This document shows, piece by piece, positions 1 through 7,156 of a DNA stretch of 12,189 bases. Both the position numbers and the translations under genes were made by a program. The notes below the pieces were generated by a model. That model saw nothing but the letters and a program-made list of their open reading frames with translations. It had not been told where the DNA came from and ran no database searches. The DNA is from Tepidimicrobium sp. (GTDB lineage Bacteria > Bacillota > Clostridia > Tissierellales > Tepidimicrobiaceae), in assembly GCA_012839395.1 (NCBI GenBank), contig DUNJ01000134.1:1-12189 (forward strand). The letters run 5' to 3'. Every line of letters begins with the position of its first letter. Position 1 is the stretch's first letter.

Positions 1-1305
1 AAAGAAGAACTAAAAGAGATAGTAGATTTCTTAAAGAATCCAAAAAAGTATATAGAAATAGGGGCAAGGATACCCAAAGGGGTTTTACTGGTTGGGCCAC
101 CGGGAACGGGAAAGACCTATTTGAGCAAGGCGGTGGCTGGAGAGGCAGGAGTGCCTTTTTTTAGCATATCTGGTTCCGATTTTGTTGAAATGTTCGTAGG
201 AGTTGGCGCAAGCAGGGTCAGGGACCTCTTTGAACAGGGCAAGAAGAATGCACCTTGTATAATATTCATAGATGAAATCGATGCTGTAGGGAGAAGAAGG
301 GGTGCAGGTCTTGGTGGAGGCCACGATGAAAGGGAACAGACCTTAAATCAGCTCTTGGTTGAAATGGATGGCTTTGGAACCAATGAAGGAATAATAGTAA
401 TGGCGGCAACCAATAGGCCAGATATACTAGACCCAGCAATTTTGAGGCCAGGAAGATTTGATAGGCGAATTGCTGTAGGGTTACCTGATGTAAGGGCTAG
501 GGAAGCGATTCTTAAGGTTCATACTAGGACCAAGCCTTTAGATGACGATGTAGATTTACAAGTTGTTGCTAAGAGAACGCCGGGGTTTACACCAGCAGAT
601 TTAGAGAATTTAACAAATGAAGCTGCCTTGCTTACAGCCAGGCAGAATTTGAAAAAAATCCCTATGGATATTATAGATGAAGCTTCGATTAAGGTAATTG
701 CTGGGCCGGAGAAGAAAAGTAGGGTAATAAGCGAAAAGGAGAAAAAGCTTACAGCCTACCACGAGGCAGGTCATGCCATTACATCTAGACTACTTCCTAA
801 TACGGATCCAGTTCATATGGTTACAATCATTCCTAGGGGAATGGCGGGAGGTTTTACAGCATATCTTCCTGAAGAGGATAGAAACTATATGACTAAGAGG
901 CAGATGGAGGATGAGTTGGTTCAGCTATTAGGCGGTAGGGTAGCTGAAGCATTGGTTTTGGATGACATAAGTACAGGGGCTCAAAATGATATTGAAAGGG
1001 CTACCAAGTTGGCTAGAAAAATGGTAACCCATTATGGTATGAGCAATAATCTAGGGCCTATGACTTATGGTACTGATGATGAAGAGGTATTTGTTGGGAG
1101 AGATTTAGGCAGAGCTAGAAACTATAGCGAGGAAGTGGCGGCAGCAATAGATAGAGAAATGAGAAGTTTAATCGATAGAGCTTATAATAAAGCGGAGAAG
1201 CTATTAAAAGAGAATATAAACGTATTGCACAGAGTAGCACAAGCCCTTCTTGAAAAAGAGACCCTTGACGGGGAAGAGTTTGAAAGGATATTTGTAGGAG
1301 CATAA
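1..1305 (+). CDS. ftsH: ATP-dependent zinc metalloprotease FtsH, 3' part
   Basis: FtsH is a membrane-anchored hexameric AAA+ protease that pulls misfolded membrane proteins and short-lived regulators into a zinc protease chamber. The gene is open from base 1, so the N-terminal membrane helices and start lie outside the window; 434 residues are visible of a family length of about 600-650. Seen in order: Walker A GPPGTGKT (bases 94-117), Walker B IIFIDEID (259-282), the second region of homology ATNRPDILDPAILRPGRFDR (406-465), the zinc site HEAGH (760-774) and the likely third zinc ligand, the Asp of AQND (988-990). All catalytic elements are intact. The C-terminal tail ends soon after the protease domain, as in short-tailed Firmicute forms. 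A TTG at 121 is internal to the AAA domain and is not a start. A terminator follows directly, so the gene ends its transcription unit. Confidence 0.97.
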   Translation, partial: KEELKEIVDFLKNPKKYIEIGARIPKGVLLVGPPGTGKTYLSKAVAGEAGVPFFSISGSDFVEMFVGVGASRVRDLFEQGKKNAPCIIFIDEIDAVGRRRGAGLGGGHDEREQTLNQLLVEMDGFGTNEGIIVMAATNRPDILDPAILRPGRFDRRIAVGLPDVRAREAILKVHTRTKPLDDDVDLQVVAKRTPGFTPADLENLTNEAALLTARQNLKKIPMDIIDEASIKVIAGPEKKSRVISEKEKKLTAYHEAGHAITSRLLPNTDPVHMVTIIPRGMAGGFTAYLPEEDRNYMTKRQMEDELVQLLGGRVAEALVLDDISTGAQNDIERATKLARKMVTHYGMSNNLGPMTYGTDDEEVFVGRDLGRARNYSEEVAAAIDREMRSLIDRAYNKAEKLLKENINVLHRVAQALLEKETLDGEEFERIFVGA

Positions 1306-1308
1306 TGT

Positions 1309-1340
1309 AAGGTAGCTAAGCCCTTAGCTGCCTTATTTTT
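1309..1340 (+). terminator. Rho-independent terminator of ftsH
   Basis: An 11-bp stem with one G-U pair (1309-1319 with 1324-1334) and the loop GCCC is followed by ATTTTT. It begins 4 nt after the ftsH stop codon and separates ftsH from the promoter of the next unit. Confidence 0.9.
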
Positions 1341-1358
1341 ATGGCCTATTAAAAGGGA

Positions 1359-1387
1359 TTGATAAAAATAAAAATATAAACTATAAT
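1359..1387 (+). promoter_or_regulatory. Sigma-A type promoter of the transporter-coaX unit
   Basis: TTGATA (1359-1364), a 17-bp spacer and TATAAT (1382-1387) match the housekeeping promoter at 11 of 12 positions. Transcription would start near 1394, leaving a leader of about 100 nt before the transporter start codon. It lies just behind the ftsH terminator. Confidence 0.8.
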
Positions 1388-1400
1388 TGTAGTATACTTG

Positions 1401-1479
1401 CCAATATCTTGTTCAAAGAATTGGACATAAGGAAATAGGGTAAACAAAATTAACGACTGGTATCCCGTAAGGGAACTAG
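1401..1479 (+). promoter_or_regulatory. Leader RNA with tandem bulged-A hairpins (pan-motif-like)
   Basis: Two hairpins of the same plan fill the leader. The first is CCAAT (1401-1405), bulged A1406, TCTT, loop GTTCA, AAGA, ATTGG (1420-1424). The second is CTGGT (1457-1461, one G-U), bulged A1462, TCCC, tetraloop GTAA, GGGA, ACTAG (1475-1479). Each has a 5-bp lower stem, a single bulged A on the 5' side, a 4-bp upper stem, and an A right after the 3' arm (A1425, A1480). Known: the 'pan' RNA motif of Firmicutes is a hairpin with conserved bulged A residues, often in tandem, upstream of pantothenate synthesis genes. Inferred: this is a relative of that element controlling pantothenate uptake and phosphorylation. 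The hairpins are seen; the assignment is unproven. Confidence 0.45.
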
Positions 1480-1494
1480 AGCGGAGGGATGATT

Positions 1495-2250
1495 ATGAAA
1501 AATCAAGGTAGTGTTTTATCTATTAGGAAGATAACGGTAGTTGGGGTATTAGCTGGCATATCCATAGTGTTAGGGTTAACGCCTCTAGGTTTTATTCCTG
1601 TCGGTCCCACTAGAGCAACTATAATGCATATACCTGTGATTATTGGCGCAATAGCAGAAGGGCCTTTGGTCGGTGGAATGATAGGGTTAATATTTGGGTT
1701 GTTTAGCATATTTCAAGCCATAATTAACCCAACCCCGGTATCCTTCGTATTTTTGAACCCGGTAGTATCGGTACTGCCTAGGATACTAATAGGTGTATCA
1801 ACCTATTATGTGTATAATTTTTTACGTGGGCTAAAGGAGAGGAAAATTTTTTGGCTGTTAAATATAATATTGGGTGGCATTATAGTCTATTTAGGCCATG
1901 GGATATATAGCAATATTGTGGGCGGTAGGGGTATATGGATACTGCTTATGAATGGATTGTTGATACTTTTAACCATTGGAATTGGCATTTACGGGCATGG
2001 ACAATTGAAAGACAAGGCTATAGATATAATAATAGCCACAATAGTAGGCACTTTGACCAATACTGTAGGAGTTTTATTGAGCATATATTTATTATATGGA
2101 GAGCGGTTTGTATTAGGGATGGGGCAAGACCCTAGCATGGCAAGAAAGGTTATTTTAGGCATTGGAGTGGCCAACGGTATTCCAGAAATGATAATAGGGG
2201 TTATAGTAGTTGGAAATGTAATGGCTGTTCTAAAAGGTCGGGAGAAATAG
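1495..2250 (+). CDS. ECF transporter S component, probably pantothenate (PanT-like)
   Basis: This is a 251-residue, very hydrophobic integral membrane protein with about six membrane segments. S components bind one vitamin or metal and work with the shared EcfT/EcfA1/EcfA2 energising module, which is not encoded here. The N-terminal half has the ECF S-component pattern: a first helix leading to LGLTPLGFIPVGPT, then a HIPVIIGAIAEGPLVGG helix, a glycine-rich helix, and NPTP...FLNP...PRILIG. The substrate is inferred from the neighbour: coaX starts 16 nt downstream and phosphorylates pantothenate. I chose the ATG at 1495 because GGAGGG (1483-1488) lies 6 nt before it; the in-frame ATG at 1489 touches that site with no spacing. 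The gene is preceded by a strong promoter and a structured leader. Another vitamin or precursor as substrate cannot be excluded. Confidence 0.85.
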   Translation: MKNQGSVLSIRKITVVGVLAGISIVLGLTPLGFIPVGPTRATIMHIPVIIGAIAEGPLVGGMIGLIFGLFSIFQAIINPTPVSFVFLNPVVSVLPRILIGVSTYYVYNFLRGLKERKIFWLLNIILGGIIVYLGHGIYSNIVGGRGIWILLMNGLLILLTIGIGIYGHGQLKDKAIDIIIATIVGTLTNTVGVLLSIYLLYGERFVLGMGQDPSMARKVILGIGVANGIPEMIIGVIVVGNVMAVLKGREK

Positions 2251-2266
2251 ATTAGGTGGTGAAAGG

Positions 2267-3040
2267 ATGCTATTGGTAATAGATGTAGGCAATACCAATA
2301 TCGTTTTTGGAGTGTATGAAGGGGATCGGCTTCTACACAATTGGAATATATCGACGGTGAAGGATAGAACATCAGATGAATATGGTTTGTTATTTGAACA
2401 GATTTTCAAATATCATAAACTATGTCCAGAAGATGTAACAGATGTTATCATATCATCAGTGGTCCCTACTTTGATGCATACTCTATCGGCTATGAGTATT
2501 AAATATTTTAAATGTCAGCCGATAGTTGTAGGCCCTGGTGTTAGGACTGGTATGAATATATTATATGATAACCCTAAGGAAGTAGGCGCCGATAGGATTG
2601 TAAACGCTGTGGCAGGCTATGAAAGATATGGAGGCCCTTTAATAATAGTTGATTTTGGAACTGCAATAACATTTTGTGCTATTTCCAGGAAAGGGGAATA
2701 TTTGGGAGGGGTTATAGCACCGGGGATAATCATATCCAGTGAGGCTTTGTTTTCAAGAACTGCCAAGTTGCCCAAGGTGGAAATAGCTAAGCCCAATAAT
2801 ATTATAGGGAAGACCACTACAAGTAGTATTCAGTCCGGATTGATATATGGATATATTGGGATGATAGATTATATCATCGAACAGATGATGGATGAGATGG
2901 CTGAAGAGGGGAAGGTAAAGGCTGTAATAGGGACTGGTGGTTTTGCATCCTTAATAGGAAATGAAAGCAGATATATTAATAAAATAGATAAGCTATTGAC
3001 CCTTGAGGGGCTTCGAATAATATATGAAAGAAATAAGTAG
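2267..3040 (+). CDS. coaX: Type III pantothenate kinase
   Basis: CoaX phosphorylates pantothenate to 4'-phosphopantothenate, the first step of coenzyme A synthesis, in the cytosol. It belongs to the actin/ASKHA fold and, unlike type I and II kinases, needs a monovalent cation and is not inhibited by CoA. The 257 residues have normal family length. Visible motifs: the phosphate-binding DVGNTN (residues 6-11), GPGVRTG (89-95), NPKEVGADR with the catalytic Asp109, VDFGTA (Asp129, cation site), GGVIAPG and a late GTGG. One small oddity: the usual FGTATTFD reads FGTAITFC here (about 130-137). The ATG has the site AGGTGGTG 7-14 nt upstream and sits 16 nt after the transporter gene, so the two form an operon. 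The stop codon lies inside the following terminator stem. Confidence 0.95.
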   Translation: MLLVIDVGNTNIVFGVYEGDRLLHNWNISTVKDRTSDEYGLLFEQIFKYHKLCPEDVTDVIISSVVPTLMHTLSAMSIKYFKCQPIVVGPGVRTGMNILYDNPKEVGADRIVNAVAGYERYGGPLIIVDFGTAITFCAISRKGEYLGGVIAPGIIISSEALFSRTAKLPKVEIAKPNNIIGKTTTSSIQSGLIYGYIGMIDYIIEQMMDEMAEEGKVKAVIGTGGFASLIGNESRYINKIDKLLTLEGLRIIYERNK

Positions 3041-3057
3041 CCGATTGGCTACTTTTT
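3035..3057 (+). terminator. Rho-independent terminator overlapping the coaX stop
   Basis: AAGTAGCC (3035-3042), loop GATT, GGCTACTT (3047-3054) form an 8-bp stem whose end merges with a run of five T (3053-3057). The coaX TAG (3038-3040) is part of the left arm, so a ribosome ending translation there would cover part of the hairpin. dusB begins 21 nt later, so some readthrough into dusB is likely, because I see no separate dusB promoter. Confidence 0.75.
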
Positions 3058-3078
3058 CTAATAGGATAGAGGTGAATT

Positions 3079-4101
3079 ATGAGGATAGGGAAAATAGAAC
3101 TGGAAAACAACATATTTTTAGCACCTATGGCCGGGATAACTGATAAGGCCTTTAGAAAGATATGTAGACAGATGGGAGCAGGGCTGGTATTTTCTGAAAT
3201 GGTGAGTAGTAAGGGTCTATATTATGGGGATAAGAACACAGCCAACTTAACCGATATAGACCCAGATGAAAGACCTATTGCTTTACAGATATTTGGATCC
3301 AATCCCAATATAATGGCAAAGGTAGTTGAAAACCACATTAACCCAAGGGATGATGTGGATATATTGGATATAAATATGGGTTGCCCTGCACCTAAGATAG
3401 TTAGAAACGGAGATGGTTCGGCATTATTGAAGAATGCGGCGGTTGTAAGGGCTATATTAAAAACAGTAATAAGAGTTTCAATAAAACCTGTAACTTTGAA
3501 GATTAGAATGGGCTGGGATCATGATAACATAAATGGAATAGAGATAGCTAGAATAGCTGAGGAAGAAGGGGTATCAGCCATAACTATCCATGGACGGACT
3601 AGGGATATGTTCTATTCTGGAGAGGCGGATTGGAATTTTATTAAGGAGGTTAAGGAAGCCGTAAGTATTCCTGTTATAGGCAATGGGGATATATTTAAAC
3701 CCATAGATGCTCTCAATATGCTCAACTATACTGGCTGTGATTCGGTAGCTATTGGAAGGGGTGCATTAGGAAATCCATGGATATTTGATAGAATCAGTCG
3801 ATTGATGAGGGGTGAAAGGGATGTAGAGCCTAGTAATGAGGAGAAAATTCAGATGATATTAAAGCATCTAGATTTGATGTGCGGAATTAAGGGGGAGAGA
3901 GTAGGAGTAAGGGAGATGAGGAAGCACATTGCATGGTATCTAAAAGGTATGTGGAATTCCAATTCCATAAAAAACACCATAAATACTATTAATACAAAAG
4001 AAGTTTTGGTAAAAGTTTTATTAGAATATCTTGAGGAACTGAAAAAATCAACCATACGGAAGGAATACCTTTCCCATAATACTCATATAATACATTACTA
4101 A
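3079..4101 (+). CDS. dusB: tRNA-dihydrouridine synthase DusB
   Basis: Dus enzymes are FMN-dependent and reduce specific uridines of the tRNA D-loop to dihydrouridine with NADPH. The 340 residues form an FMN TIM barrel followed by a helical tRNA-binding domain. Seen: the FMN-site segment LAPMAGITDKAFR (14-26), ALQIFGS (68-74), the signature DINMGCPAPKIV with the catalytic Cys102, KIRMGWD, TIHGRTRDMFYSGEADW, IPVIGNGDI and GRGALGNPWIF near the phosphate-binding strand. The C-terminal part holds MRKHIAWYLKGM, typical of the helical domain. The ATG is preceded by GAGGTG (3070-3075). The coaX-dusB-greA-lysS neighbourhood is usual in Clostridia, where this member is called DusB. The last ~20 residues (polar, NTHIIHY end) are less conserved in look. 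The next gene begins 7 nt after its stop. Confidence 0.94.
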   Translation: MRIGKIELENNIFLAPMAGITDKAFRKICRQMGAGLVFSEMVSSKGLYYGDKNTANLTDIDPDERPIALQIFGSNPNIMAKVVENHINPRDDVDILDINMGCPAPKIVRNGDGSALLKNAAVVRAILKTVIRVSIKPVTLKIRMGWDHDNINGIEIARIAEEEGVSAITIHGRTRDMFYSGEADWNFIKEVKEAVSIPVIGNGDIFKPIDALNMLNYTGCDSVAIGRGALGNPWIFDRISRLMRGERDVEPSNEEKIQMILKHLDLMCGIKGERVGVREMRKHIAWYLKGMWNSNSIKNTINTINTKEVLVKVLLEYLEELKKSTIRKEYLSHNTHIIHY

Positions 4102-4108
4102 ATCGAAC

Positions 4109-5059
4109 ATGAGGAGTGATACTATTGGGTTTTTATATATAGTAGATTTGGATAGGTACTATGAGTATTATAGGAGGGGATTGCGCAGAATCATTCCTAA
4201 GAGATTGATGCCGGTAACTAGGCCTAGGGTATTGAAGCAGGTTTATGATTCCGATGAACAGGTTATAGGAACGGTGGGAGGAATCTTTCTAAAAGAATCT
4301 AATATAAAAAGGGATCAAGTTCTTGAAAAACTTGTAAGGGGAATAGAAGTCTTGAAACAGTCTAATACACATAATCTAATACTGGATGAATTATATCTAT
4401 TTAATGGGGATGATATTAGATATATCGAAAATAAAACCGGATTACAAGTTATAAGGGGCAGAAAGGTGATATCAGCCTTTATAATACCGGTGCTGGAAGA
4501 AATACATCTGAACCTAGGGCAGGAATTGGGGGATAAGGAAGTCTTGATACTGGGCAATTGTGGGGAATTGACCAAGGATATTATAGAAACCATATGTACA
4601 AAGGTGCGATTTATAACCTTAGCTGGGGAAAACAATGGTTCTATTGAAAATCTAATCGATGAGGTTTTCAATAGCATAGGTTTATCAATTTTCTATTCAA
4701 GAAAGGTTGAGGATATTTTACCCAATTATTCTATAATAATCAACTTGGGAGAAGATATATCTATAGATTTAAACAAAATTAAAGAAAGAGCTATAGTATT
4801 TGATTTTAGTCTAGATAATATAGTGAACAAATTGATGCTAGATGGAAGCCGACCGAGAGCTATAGAGGATTTTATATTTAGATGCAACCCTCTATCTATT
4901 GGAGATATACGATGGATAGAAGACCTTTTACCCTCGTATGTCTATGAATACTTTTACCCTAAAGGATCTGCGGAAATCGAAAAATTGAATATAGCTGGTA
5001 AATTATATGATATCGAAGAATATGTAAGCCTTTATTTAAGGGATAGAGGGAAATTGTAA
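4109..5059 (+). CDS. Uncharacterised protein with a Rossmann-like half
   Basis: I do not recognise this 316-residue protein with certainty. The first ~130 residues are basic at the start (RRGLRRIIPKRLMP) and contain RPRVLKQVY followed by VIGTVGGIFL. Residues ~140-245 alternate strands and helices like a Rossmann core: KEVLILGNCGEL...VRFITLAGEN...YSIIINLGE...AIVFDFS. The overall plan recalls shikimate-dehydrogenase-like or acyl-ACP-reductase-like proteins, but the glycine-rich nucleotide loop is replaced by GNCGELTK, so cofactor binding is doubtful. There is no signal peptide or membrane helix. It lies 7 nt after dusB and is probably co-transcribed with it. The start is uncertain: the ATG at 4109 has no upstream ribosome site, while GAGGAG at 4111-4116 is 7 nt before an in-frame ATT (4124). 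The enzyme-class resemblance is an impression only. Confidence 0.75.
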   Translation: MRSDTIGFLYIVDLDRYYEYYRRGLRRIIPKRLMPVTRPRVLKQVYDSDEQVIGTVGGIFLKESNIKRDQVLEKLVRGIEVLKQSNTHNLILDELYLFNGDDIRYIENKTGLQVIRGRKVISAFIIPVLEEIHLNLGQELGDKEVLILGNCGELTKDIIETICTKVRFITLAGENNGSIENLIDEVFNSIGLSIFYSRKVEDILPNYSIIINLGEDISIDLNKIKERAIVFDFSLDNIVNKLMLDGSRPRAIEDFIFRCNPLSIGDIRWIEDLLPSYVYEYFYPKGSAEIEKLNIAGKLYDIEEYVSLYLRDRGKL

Positions 5060-5062
5060 TAC

Positions 5063-5091
5063 TTGACAACACTCATTCCTTTGAATATAAT
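5063..5091 (+). promoter_or_regulatory. Consensus sigma-A promoter of greA-lysS
   Basis: TTGACA (5063-5068), a 17-bp spacer and TATAAT (5086-5091) match the housekeeping consensus at all 12 positions with optimal spacing. The -35 box begins 3 nt after the stop of the preceding gene and no terminator lies between. Transcription would start near 5098, giving a ~75-nt greA leader. Confidence 0.88.
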
Positions 5092-5108
5092 ATCTTGGAT
5101 AAAACTAG

Positions 5109-5126
5109 CTATTGTTTTGACAATAG
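5109..5126 (+). other. Hairpin in the greA leader
   Basis: CTATTGT (5109-5115) pairs with ACAATAG (5120-5126) around the loop TTTG, a 7-bp stem about 12 nt after the predicted start of transcription. No T-run follows, so it is not a terminator. It could stabilise the message or be fortuitous; no known leader element is recognised. Confidence 0.35.
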
Positions 5127-5172
5127 ATCTGAAGGGTGGTAAGGGCAAATACTTTATAAAGGAGAGATACGC

Positions 5173-5649
5173 ATGGCGGAAAGGGACGTATTCTTAACAT
5201 TTGAAGGGTTAAGAAAACTTGAAACAGAACTAGAAGAATTGAAAACTATTAAAAGAAAAGAGATTGCAGAAAAGATTAAACAGGCATTAGCTTTTGGGGA
5301 TATAAGTGAAAACTCCGAGTACGACCAGGCTAAAAATGAGCAGGGACAGTTGGAGCAAAGAATAGCTAAATTGGAAAAGATATTGAGAAATGCTAAGTTA
5401 ATAGATGAGGAAGATGTTACTACGGATGTTGTAAGCATAGGTTCAAAGGTTGTTGTAAAGGATTTAGAGTATGATGAAGAAATGGAATATATCATAGTAG
5501 GATCTGCGGAAGCTGATCCATATGAAGGTAAAATCTCTAATGAATCCCCCGTTGGGAGAGCTCTATTGGGGAAAAAAAAGGAACAAATAGTAGAAGTACA
5601 TGTACCAGATGGACTTATTAAATATCAAATTTTAAGTATTACTAGATAG
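5173..5649 (+). CDS. greA: Transcription elongation factor GreA
   Basis: GreA enters the secondary channel of RNA polymerase and stimulates cleavage of backtracked transcript ends, which frees stalled complexes. At 158 residues it has the normal length. Residues 1-76 form the antiparallel coiled coil, rich in Lys/Glu (EELKTIKRKEIAEKIKQA), with the tip loop FGDISENSEYD holding the two acidic residues (Asp43, Glu46) that help place the catalytic magnesium. Residues ~80-158 are the FKBP-like domain (VSIGSKVVVKDL, ESPVGRALLGKKKEQIVEVHVPDG). The start ATG has AAAGGAG (5158-5164) 8 nt upstream. A consensus promoter and a ~75-nt leader precede it. lysS follows 19 nt after the stop, the usual pairing in Clostridia, so both are made from one message. 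Confidence 0.97.
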   Translation: MAERDVFLTFEGLRKLETELEELKTIKRKEIAEKIKQALAFGDISENSEYDQAKNEQGQLEQRIAKLEKILRNAKLIDEEDVTTDVVSIGSKVVVKDLEYDEEMEYIIVGSAEADPYEGKISNESPVGRALLGKKKEQIVEVHVPDGLIKYQILSITR

Positions 5650-5668
5650 GAGGAGGTACTGATATAGA

Positions 5669-7153
5669 ATGTCGGGAACGGAAGAAAATCTTAATGAGAT
5701 GCTTATGATAAGAAGGGAAAAGCTGGAGGAATTAAAGCAATTAGGGATAGACCCTTTCCTAGTGGAAAGATATGATTACACCCATCATAGTACTACAATA
5801 CATGAAAATTTCGACGAACTTGAGGAACAAACAGTTTCAGTAGCTGGAAGGATAATGTCAAGGCGTGGGCATGGTAAGGTTAATTTTATGGATCTACAGG
5901 ATAGTAAGGGCAGAATACAAATATTCATTAGAATGAATACTATAGGCAAGGAAAAGTATGAAAAACTAGGATTGTTGGATATTGGGGATATAATAGGTGT
6001 TAGTGGTAAGGTGTTTAAGACTAAGACTGGTGAGGTTTCCATATGGGCGGAAGAACTTAAGCTATTGACCAAATCGCTACAGATATTACCTGAGAAGTTC
6101 CATGGATTAAAAGACATGGATCTAAGGTACAGGCAAAGATATGTTGATCTAATTGTAAATCCAGAGGTGAAGGAAACCTTTATATTAAGGTCTAATATAA
6201 TTAAGGCAGTTAGGGAATATCTTGATGATAGAGATTTTTTAGAGGTAGATACTCCTATTCTGAATACGATTGCAGGAGGGGCTAATGCTCGCCCGTTTAT
6301 TACCCACCACAATACTTTGGGTATGGATATGTATTTGAGGATAGCCAATGAACTGTATCTAAAGAGGCTCATAGTCGGAGGGTTTGAAAAGGTATATGAA
6401 ATGGGGAGAATGTTCAGAAATGAGGGTATGAGCCATAGACATAATCCGGAGTTTACAAACATAGAGCTATATCAAGCTTATGCAGATTACGAGGATATGA
6501 TGGTTTTAACCGAGGAATTGATAGCCTATGTTGCCGAAAAGACCTTAGGTTCTACAAAGATTAAATATCAAGGAAACGAATTGGACTTAACGCCACCTTG
6601 GAGAAGGCTTAGCATGATCGAAGCCATAAAAGAATATGCAGGGGTAGATTTTAATGAAATCGATACGGATGAAGAAGCTATAGCCATAGCTAAGGAAAAG
6701 GGTTTAGAAATAGAATCTGGTATGAAAAGAGGACATATAATCAGCGAAATGTTTGAGGAATTCTGTGAGGAATTCTTGGTGCAACCCACCTTTATAACAC
6801 ATCATCCCGTAGAGGTATCGCCGTTGGCAAAGAGAAGTCCGGATGACCCTAGGTTGACCAATAGATTTGAGGCCTTTATAAATACATGGGAGATAGCAAA
6901 TGCATTTAGTGAATTAAATGATCCAATAGATCAGAAGCAAAGGTTTCTAGAGCAGTCTAAGCAAAGAGAAGCTGGAGATCTAGAGGCCCATATGATGGAT
7001 ATGGATTTTGTAAACGCTCTAGAAGTGGGATTGCCGCCAACAGGTGGACTTGGAATAGGGATAGATAGGCTAATAATCATATTGACAGATCAACCATCCA
7101 TTAGAGATGTAATATTATTTCCAACAATGAAGCCTTTACATGAGGGAGATTAG
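5669..7153 (+). CDS. lysS: Lysyl-tRNA synthetase, class II
   Basis: LysS charges tRNA-Lys with lysine using ATP, in the cytosol. It has 494 residues, the standard length. An N-terminal OB-fold anticodon-binding domain spans about 55-135 (VSVAGRIMSRRGHGKVNFMDLQD). The catalytic core follows: motif 1 around FLEVDTPILNTIAGGANARPF (190-210), motif 2 as EMGRMFRNEGMSHRHNPEF (244-262) with the ATP-binding arginine, and motif 3 as GGLGIGIDRL (459-468). Class-defining residues are all present, so this is an active enzyme and not a paralogue such as EpmA. The ribosome site GGAGGAGG (5649-5656) overlaps the greA stop and lies 12 nt before the ATG, a long gap, but an in-frame TGA at 5660 excludes an earlier start. 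No T-box is seen. It ends with TAG, and the same frame stays open for 20 more codons. Confidence 0.98.
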   Translation: MSGTEENLNEMLMIRREKLEELKQLGIDPFLVERYDYTHHSTTIHENFDELEEQTVSVAGRIMSRRGHGKVNFMDLQDSKGRIQIFIRMNTIGKEKYEKLGLLDIGDIIGVSGKVFKTKTGEVSIWAEELKLLTKSLQILPEKFHGLKDMDLRYRQRYVDLIVNPEVKETFILRSNIIKAVREYLDDRDFLEVDTPILNTIAGGANARPFITHHNTLGMDMYLRIANELYLKRLIVGGFEKVYEMGRMFRNEGMSHRHNPEFTNIELYQAYADYEDMMVLTEELIAYVAEKTLGSTKIKYQGNELDLTPPWRRLSMIEAIKEYAGVDFNEIDTDEEAIAIAKEKGLEIESGMKRGHIISEMFEEFCEEFLVQPTFITHHPVEVSPLAKRSPDDPRLTNRFEAFINTWEIANAFSELNDPIDQKQRFLEQSKQREAGDLEAHMMDMDFVNALEVGLPPTGGLGIGIDRLIIILTDQPSIRDVILFPTMKPLHEGD

Positions 7154-7156
7154 CAT

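Noticed and set aside
1989..2372. Reverse-strand open frames across the window (for example 1989-2372, 5785-6462, 11340-11879)
   Set aside because: They lie opposite clear genes, lack ribosome sites and family motifs, and arise from the codon bias of the + strand genes.
3952..3967. Hairpin TGGAATT-CC-AATTCCA inside dusB
   Set aside because: It lies within well-conserved coding sequence, its loop is too tight to close fully, and the following A-run is not a terminator signature.
5131..5145. T-box-like string AGGGTGGTA in the greA-lysS leader
   Set aside because: T-box leaders end in AGGGTGGNACCGCG and need roughly 200 nt with a specifier stem and a terminator. Here the ACCGCG part is missing and the leader is only about 75 nt.
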